From Neoechinorhynchus agilis (lineage: Eukaryota; Acanthocephala), in the NCBI GenBank assembly GCA_051530055.1, contig CM121343.1:7316001-7380000 (forward strand): a stretch of DNA of 64,000 nt, in the 5' to 3' direction. Of the stretch, positions 58,701 to 64,000 are shown piece after piece (the stretch's first letter is position 1; each line of letters opens with the position of its first letter). The translations under genes and the position numbers were made by a program. Under the pieces are notes generated by a model. The model was not told where the DNA came from, made no database searches, and saw only the letters and a program-made list of their open reading frames with translations.

Positions 58701-59593
58701 CTAGAATGCTCTCAGGTCTTTTGCATTCTTCGGTTCAGAAGCCTCTTTCAGCTCCATTGCTCTATCTTCCGAAGGTTTTATCTGCCGTTGTTTGATGATA
58801 TGACCAAGATATTGCACTTCATCCCTTGAAAACTGACATTTTTCTTCTTTTACTTTAATTCCTGCTTTGTTCGGCTTTCCGATAGCCTTCCAAAGTCGCT
58901 CTATGTGTTCTTCTTCCGACCTTACCGAGATTATGATATCGTCCAAAGAAGCTCCTACCCCATCTATTCCTTGCAGCATCTCTGAAATGTAATTTTGAAA
59001 AATTGCTGATGCCGGTGAAATTTCAAATGGCAGTCGATTGTACTTAAAGAAACTATATTGTGTAGCAATCGTTAGTAGTCTACTTATTTGATCATCCACA
59101 GGAATCTGTGGATATGCGTCCCTCAGATCAATGGCGCTATATTGTGTGGCACCCGCCAGTTTGCGCGTTAGTTCTTCGAATGTGGGCATGAAGTACGAAT
59201 CAACTTGGAGTTGCTGATTAAGAGTTACACGGAAATCTTCACAAATTAGTACCTTCCCTCTGGTCTTCCAAACTACTACAATTGGCGTGACCCATTCTAT
59301 TTCGTCTTGATTCGCATCTACTGATCTACTTCCGCTTTTAATGGATCCTGTAGTGCAAGCGGAATCCTTCTCGCACCACATACGCATTGTTCGGCGTCCT
59401 CCTTCAGAACCAAGCTTGCTTCGAAATTCTTTATCGGATCTGATTCATTGTTGAACACTGAAAGGATCGATTTCTTCAATTTTGCGCATAATGCTTCGCT
59501 TTTATCACTTCCTTCCGTATTGATCCTGTGAACCTCTACGAGCTCCGCTGGAATTTTTAATCCAAACTGCAAAATCCATGGTAGTCCAAACAA
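58701..59593 (-). pseudogene. Gypsy protease-linker and reverse transcriptase
   Basis: The frame at 59593-59318 (LPWILQFGLKIPAELVEV) is the linker between protease and reverse transcriptase. The frame at 59387-58701 gives WVTPIVVVWK, ICEDFRVTLNQ, YSAIDLRDAYPQI (motif A), RLPFEISPASAIFQ and ASLDDIIIS. The tyrosine or phenylalanine before the DD pair is serine (codon 58947-58949). Then YLGHIIKQRQIKP leads toward RNase H. A frameshift near 59350 joins the two parts. Confidence 0.85.
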
Positions 59594-59835
59594 TGATTTA
59601 CCTTATTCTGGTACTACAACGGCTTTAACTCTTCTCCATTTCTTGCCTAGCTTCACATTCATTGAACATCTTCTAAGGCTCTTGATCTCTGTTCCTCCAA
59701 AAGCTCTTGGCGTATTTGTTGGTCTTAATTTAGGTTTTCCGATTTGATGCCACAACGCTCTTGTTTGAACTTGTTTTGATAAATCTTCTGCACAAAGGAA
59801 TCCCCGCTGTCCATTTTTGGTGCTATCTCCAATGC

Positions 59836-60150
59836 TTACTTTGAGACTTCGTTACTGTTGATGATGGTTCGCAGCTTTTCGAGTGTCAGGTTCTTATGCT
59901 GGAAGGCAGATCTTCGTATTTCCTCATGTGGACTATTTAATATCACCGTGTCTCGAATCTGGATTTCTATAGCTTTTTGTTCACCTTGCACTTCTGATTT
60001 GAAGAAGTTGCAACCTTTCGAAACGTCCGATAACTCCGCTATCCAATCATCGTAGCTTTGCCCTGGTTTCATTCGGGCATTACAGAAACGGTATCGTGCC
60101 GCTACTTCGTGTATTTCTTGGGTGTATAATTTCGACATGGCATCTTTCAA
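59836..60150 (-). pseudogene. Gypsy gag-like fragment
   Basis: Frame MKDAMSKLYTQEIHEVAARY with RFCNARMKPGQSYDDWIAEL matches the retrotransposon gag region, in which a short R-(F/K)-x4-Q-x2-x2-(E/D)-(S/D)-(F/W/I) pattern is common. No CCHC knuckle is seen in this fragment. Confidence 0.65.
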
Positions 60151-60483
60151 TTCCGCAAAAGAGCAGTCACTGGGTTTCTTCGTACCCTAGCTTTTCCGGA
60201 CTTTTGCGTAAATCTGCGGGCTTATCCACGCCAGCAAACAAGCTTGCATCAATTCTTGAGTCTCTACTCGACAATACTCCAAATGTTTTTCCAACTGAGC
60301 CTTATAATCTTCCCACGTCTCGCTACCATGACCCAAAGATCGAAAAACTTGGATATCACCATGATTCTGTTGCCGTTTGTTCCATTTGCTTTATCATTAG
60401 TTCCAATAACTCCTGTTGCTTCTCGATGAGAGACTGCGTCATTAAAATCCCTCGTCGCCAAATGTCGTGCTCATATCGTTTGA

Positions 60484-60640
60484 TTCTTCAACTATTTTAT
60501 GGGTCAACCAACAAATCAAAAAACTAAAACCCACGCACACTCGCATATTAGCGTCGCACAAGTGTGCTTCACATGTTATGCAGTCATGTAACTACAGTAA
60601 ACACATCCGTAACGCTTTGAACTCAAACGCAACCTCCTAC
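60484..60640 (-). repeat. LTR-like direct repeat, 5' side of gypsy
   Basis: Direct-repeat partner of 56832-56960. It adds about 45 bases (GTGTGCTTCACATGTTATGC) between the two shared blocks. Confidence 0.6.
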
Positions 60641-60723
60641 GGGTCGATACGATGGGTCAAACAGCACCTTTCGAGTTCGATCCAGGAGATCAAGAAGACG
60701 GCAGTGAGGTACCAAGCGAAAGA

Positions 60724-60980
60724 CCCATTAGAACTTTCGTTAGCGGAAGCACTGCTCATCCCTGGCAAGAGGCGAAAAATGCTACTGAGCGAAGTGATCG
60801 GGGAGAGGAGACGGATTATTTGAGACAGGTAATCATGGTTCTAAAGGAATAAAGTTCTTCATAGATTGTGTCTTGTTGGACCCTAAAGAAGGGGTAAAAC
60901 TCCGAAATATCGGTCCAAAACGAAAACATTTTCATTCTTAATCGCGGAAATTGCTTAAATAAAATGATAATTGAAATGAC
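60724..60980 (+). repeat. Inverted flank, right arm
   Basis: Reverse complement of 56320-56562. Ends with GCGGAAATTGCTTAAATAAA. Contains a hammerhead-like module at 60883-60907. Confidence 0.9.
60883..60907 (+). other. Hammerhead-like core module, copy 3
   Basis: CTAAAGA-A-GGGG, loop TAAAA, CTCC-GAAA. Compared with copy 2, a stem A-T pair has become G-T, so pairing is kept. Confidence 0.4.
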
Positions 60981-61054
60981 AACATGCGGTTGAGAAATCA
61001 GTCGACAATCCACGAACTAGTTGTTTTGAGTGAAAATATCACCATCAAGAATTT

Positions 61055-61223
61055 AGAAAAGTGATAAACTGTCTGACAATTCATCCTTCCGATTGAGTGA
61101 CCCATCAGTTGGTTGATGGGTCACTCAATCGGAAGGATGAATTGTCAGACAGTAGGTCGGGGGCACCAACTGATGGGTCACTCAATCGGAAGGATGAATT
61201 GTCAGACAGTTTATCACTTTTCT
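61055..61223. repeat. Three-part fold-back upstream of GLD-2
   Basis: The left arm (61055-61112) is complementary to a near copy (about 61113-61153) and to a far, complete copy (61166-61223). All share GGTCACTCAATCGGAAGGAT or its complement. Two alternative hairpins are possible, one with a 2-base loop and one with a loop of about 53 bases. It ends 11 bases before a splice acceptor-like CCTTTTCAG. Confidence 0.9.
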
Positions 61224-61249
61224 GACCTTTTCAGAGCGAGGGAGAGTCC

Positions 61250-61274
61250 CCGAAGAAGCCGTGAAGCGGCGAAA
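61250..61274 (+). other. Hammerhead-like core module, copy 4
   Basis: CCGAAGA-A-GCCG, loop TGAAG, CGGC-GAAA. A 4-bp stem of a third sequence in the same layout. The second base of the core is C rather than U. It lies within a frame continuous with GLD-2, but I take it as element sequence. Confidence 0.35.
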
Positions 61275-61446
61275 ATTCGGACAAAATAAAACATCGTACT
61301 CGGGAACATTTTGGGAAAATCTATCTGTAGTAAACAATGCAAATACGCAACAAAGATGCCTTCCATCAATTATTTTCAAAAATTTATTCCACCGAAATTT
61401 GACGTTAATTCCTCCCGCATTACAGATACCACATAAGAAGATTGAG

Positions 61447-62610
61447 ATGCCTCAATTACCAAAACTAGCGAATCTACCCGACTGTAATAAGCGCGCCATA
61501 AGATATTTCAATGAAGGGGAAGATGATGGTACCCAAAAAAGTTCAAAAATAGTGCATTTGGTTCCTAGTGGAAGTGCACCGATTGATTTTCATGACATTA
61601 GTGCCGTCATTATGATCCACTATCAATCTAGACAGCAATCTTCTGAAGTCTTTGCAAAGAAGCTTTTAATTCGGGACATAATTGGAATATTGATAGTATC
61701 GAGCTTTCCAACTACAAGTCTATACATCAGTGGATCAACGCTCACGGATCTGGCTACTAACGATAGCGACGTGGATATGAGTGCACTTGAGGATTCAAAT
61801 TGTACACTTGATCGTGATTCAGTGATCAGAGCTCTTTATGACATAAAGAGTATCTTACTTTTCTTACCTCAAATAAGTAATGCGTTTGTGATTAGAGCCC
61901 GAGTTCCGATCGTTCGGTTTACATGGACTAATCAAACACCGGTCGATGGAGTTGACCGTTTAATATGTGACTTAAATTTTGGAAATGAGGCTTGTGTTCG
62001 AAATACTCATCTAGTACATGCCTATACCGTTTTGGATTGGCGAGTCGCCCCGCTGATTTTTTTTATTAAAAAATGGGCAAAACACAATGGAATCAATGAT
62101 GCCCCCGAAGGCACATTTTCGAGCTACGCATTGTGTTTGTTAACGATCAGTTTCCTTCAAGTAAAATGCGTGCCTCCCGTGTTACCAAGTCTTCAGAAAA
62201 TCCTACCTTCGATCTTTAATGCAACGAGGGACTTAAGAGAACTTGACGCTGAGCATGAACAAATGGGCCAGATTCTTATGCAGGAGCATAAATGGAAATC
62301 AAAAAACGTCCAATCGGAAGGAGAACTTTTCCTTGGGTTTATAGAATATTATGCAGAATTTTCATTTAATTCCAGGATAGTATCGGTCCGCACGGGGAAT
62401 GTACACGATTTTGATAGCCTTGATGAATTTGTATCAAAACAGGACCTATTCATGCCCGTACAAATGAATGTTGAAGAACCATTTGAACACTTGAACGTTA
62501 CCAAAGGAATTACTCAAGATAAATATCGTAAAATTATTATGACATTTAAATCGACCGCACACTTTATCAGATCACATCGAAGTATAGAGGAACTCGTCGG
62601 CTTAGAATGA
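61447..62610 (+). CDS. GLD-2-type cytoplasmic poly(A) polymerase
   Basis: 387 residues from the ATG at 61447 (MPQLPKLANLPD). The frame is open upstream to 61235 (acceptor CCTTTTCAG), but that part overlaps repeat sequence, so I prefer the internal ATG; an upstream exon may exist. The nucleotidyltransferase core shows ISGSTLTDLATNDSDVDMS (Gly-Ser about 96-97, catalytic Asp 108 and 110) and LICDLNFGN (third Asp 175). Then come the central helix FFIKKWAKHNGIND, GTFSSYALCLLTISFLQ, the PAP-associated block GELFLGFIEYYAEFSF and the end MNVEEPFEHLNVTKG, which is close to the GLD-2 (TENT2) subgroup. These enzymes lengthen poly(A) tails of selected cytoplasmic mRNAs, usually with an RNA-binding partner. 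The fragment at 54.05 kb is a duplicate of its 3' end. Confidence 0.88.
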   Translation: MPQLPKLANLPDCNKRAIRYFNEGEDDGTQKSSKIVHLVPSGSAPIDFHDISAVIMIHYQSRQQSSEVFAKKLLIRDIIGILIVSSFPTTSLYISGSTLTDLATNDSDVDMSALEDSNCTLDRDSVIRALYDIKSILLFLPQISNAFVIRARVPIVRFTWTNQTPVDGVDRLICDLNFGNEACVRNTHLVHAYTVLDWRVAPLIFFIKKWAKHNGINDAPEGTFSSYALCLLTISFLQVKCVPPVLPSLQKILPSIFNATRDLRELDAEHEQMGQILMQEHKWKSKNVQSEGELFLGFIEYYAEFSFNSRIVSVRTGNVHDFDSLDEFVSKQDLFMPVQMNVEEPFEHLNVTKGITQDKYRKIIMTFKSTAHFIRSHRSIEELVGLE

Positions 62611-62730
62611 AGATTATTAGAGTGAGGATGCCAATAAATTAAGCTGGAATTGAGTTTGTGTTCAGAAAAGTCGATATCGGCAATAAAATTATTTCGTTTA
62701 TGTAACAAGACTTAATAAGCTCATAGATTT

Positions 62731-63355
62731 ATGAGCGGCGCTTTTTCGGAGATGAAATCATTCACACCACCGCCTTTCTGGATCCCTCAGCTGCCGTCCG
62801 GGTGTAACGGTCGAAAGGACGGATGCAGCGTCCCCCCCGTGCTGCAGAATTATGTTTTGTGGGAGGAATGCTTCAGATCTCGGATTGCCGGTGATTCGTC
62901 TCAATCTCTTAGACAATTGACGACGCCAAAGGGAACGAAATAATGATTTCGACTCTGGTCCCTGTATTTGGTCTTTTTGCGCTTCCTCTGGTTTAATAGT
63001 GGCGAATTTTATGTTGCTGGCTGCGAATGGCGTCCCAGAAAAGGCATTTTCCATCTCGATACCGGAATACTGTTACATTGTCAGCTCTACGGCCATCGAG
63101 TCGGCAAAGATTGCTCGGCTCTCAGATGTTGGGCGCATTCACAGTATTCAGGGCACTGTTAAGGGAATTGCGTTCACTTGGGTGTGGCCGACAGACGGGA
63201 CCATGGCGTCCCGACGGATCCACGGTCGCTTCTCAACGGCAGCGATGGCAGGGACACTGCGACCCTTACTGTTTCGTCGGAGAGAGGCGATTGTGAGAAC
63301 GTTTAGCCGAGAACCCGATTTTCGATTACGAGAATCTGAAATGAAAGAGTTATAA
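62731..63355 (+). CDS. Possible small gene, two frames, uncertain
   Basis: The frame at 62731-62943 (MSGAFSEMKSFTPPPFW ... QLTTPKGTK) and the frame at 62999-63355 (MANFMLLAANGVPEKAFS ... REPDFRLRESEMKEL) are GC-richer than the flanks. A TTTAATAG at 62992-62999 could be an acceptor joining them. Neither frame is recognised. A minus-strand frame at 62758-63054 overlaps both, so even the strand is uncertain. Confidence 0.3.
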
Positions 63356-63737
63356 ATTCTCGCTATCAGGAGTGAATCCCGAGCTGGTTGTTAAATTAGA
63401 TAATTTTCTCCTTGGAGGAGCGAAATAAGTTATTCGAAGGTTTTGATGAGTGAACGTGATATTTTATTAGACATTTAAGGCAAAAAGGGACGTCTTGTAA
63501 GAAATGCATGAAGTTTAAGGACGACTTAATTAGGTTACTCAGCGCCAGGTTTGTTTTATCGCCAATTAATTTTGTATTTTGAAGGTTCCCTTGAGAGAAG
63601 CGACTGAACGTGGATTTCACTGTTCAAGTTTCTTTTTTTGAATTAGCGCGCGAAAGCATCACGATCGACAATTCTTTCGCGTGAAAAAGATTATCATTTG
63701 GTGCATTGCTTGCTGCTGGAGATCCGCTTGTTCCAAA
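63356..63737 (+). promoter_or_regulatory. CCT-beta 5' flank
   Basis: Non-coding stretch before the CCT-beta start codon. It must hold the promoter, but no specific site is recognised. Confidence 0.4.
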
Positions 63738-64000
63738 ATGATGATTCCGATGAAGCCTAATTTGATTATGAAGGCTGGTGCCCAACAAGAGAAGGATGAT
63801 GTTTCTCGGGATTCTTGTTTTATTGGAGCATTGGCGATTGGTGACATTGTTCGAACAACTTTAGGACCTAAAGGAATGGACAAAGTTCTTCAAACTCGTG
63901 GTCAAGAAGATGCGATCCAAATCACGAACGACGGAGCAACTATTTTGAAATCCATTGGCGTTGACAATCCTGTTGCTAAGATATTGGTGGACCTTGCCCG
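63738..64000 (+). CDS. CCT2: T-complex protein 1 subunit beta (CCT2), 5' part
   Basis: Open from ATG at 63738 to the window edge, 87 residues. Blocks SCFIGALAIGDIVRTTLGPKGMD (read as CFIGALAIGD then TTLGPKGMDKVLQT), ITNDGATILKSIGVDNP and AKILVDLAR are the group II chaperonin apical-to-equatorial start: TLGPKGMDK and NDGATILK bind ATP phosphates. IGVDNP and the N-terminal KAGAQQEKDD favour the beta subunit. It forms part of the TRiC/CCT ring that folds actin and tubulin, the receiver of prefoldin clients. A second ATG follows immediately, so the start is 63738 or 63741. The gene is cut by the right edge. Confidence 0.93.
   Translation, partial: MMIPMKPNLIMKAGAQQEKDDVSRDSCFIGALAIGDIVRTTLGPKGMDKVLQTRGQEDAIQITNDGATILKSIGVDNPVAKILVDLA

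Larger units (their letters stand above)
56832..60640 (-). mobile_element. Gypsy-type LTR retrotransposon, decayed
   Basis: On the minus strand the order is LTR-like repeat, gag-like frame, protease region, reverse transcriptase, RNase H, integrase, LTR-like repeat: the Ty3/gypsy order. TGGCGACGAGGGATTTTAA (60443-60460, minus) just inside the 5' repeat resembles a primer-binding site. No env frame is visible. All genes are broken by stops and frameshifts, and two catalytic residues are changed, so it is inactive. Confidence 0.85.

Noticed and set aside
61261-61446. N-terminal extension of GLD-2 from 61261
   Set aside because: The frame begins with GTG, not ATG, and overlaps the hammerhead-like module next to the fold-back, so it is probably element sequence.

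Overview
This is eukaryotic, animal-type DNA. The genes are spliced, with GT-AG introns as short as 42-52 nt in the gamma-glutamyltranspeptidase gene, and are single and scattered, and much of the window is repeats and decayed transposons. A ZAD-type zinc-finger gene (a family mostly of arthropods) and the mix of LINEs, a gypsy element and Penelope-like remnants point to an arthropod with a fairly compact genome. I cannot name the species.

Layout. 1-2.2 kb: a 33-bp satellite array and the 3' end of a LINE (called LINE-A here). 2.4-3.4 kb: an unrecognised single-exon gene. 4.1-8.1 kb: two more LINE-A copies facing each other around a fold-back hairpin. 8.8-12.1 kb: about nine tandem copies of a 355-bp unit, ending against a probable last exon and the gene for mitochondrial ribosomal protein uS17m. 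12.9-19.1 kb: another LINE-A copy running straight into a 4.3-kb satellite array. 19.5-22.4 kb: a second decayed LINE (LINE-B). 23.0-24.2 kb: a lysine-rich unknown gene. 24.6-25.7 kb: three 355-bp units in the opposite orientation. 26.7-30.8 kb: a ZAD/C2H2 transcription-factor gene on the minus strand, with two paralogous four-finger 3' exons, and a microsatellite-rich upstream region to about 33 kb. 33-37 kb: mostly empty DNA with LINE-A tails. 37.2-37.6 kb: prefoldin subunit 4. 37.9-46.2 kb: an 8.4-kb satellite array with a 193-bp higher-order unit, flanked by a LINE-A 3' end. 47.3-48 kb: a Penelope-like remnant. 49.3-51.3 kb: gamma-glutamyltranspeptidase. 51.9-52.9 kb: an unknown gene. 53.3-54.8 kb: a 240-bp triplication joined to a recent copy of the GLD-2 gene end. 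55-61 kb: Penelope and gypsy remnants inside inverted flanks. 61.4-62.6 kb: GLD-2-type poly(A) polymerase. 63.7 kb to the end: start of the chaperonin subunit CCT-beta.

The main result is that all three satellite arrays share one monomer, always lie in LINE-A sense orientation and adjoin LINE-A 3' ends. Short LINE-A copies carry about one, two or four of the same monomers in the same 3'UTR position. The arrays therefore look like run-away expansions of a LINE 3'UTR minisatellite. LINE-A also carries a covarying 3' stem-loop. A second recurring structural module, resembling the core of a hammerhead ribozyme with one extra base, occurs in five places in unrelated repeats.

Host genes appear functionally independent: translation in mitochondria (uS17m), mRNA tailing (GLD-2), cytosolic folding (prefoldin 4 and CCT-beta, which act in one pathway), glutathione metabolism (GGT) and transcription (ZAD zinc finger).
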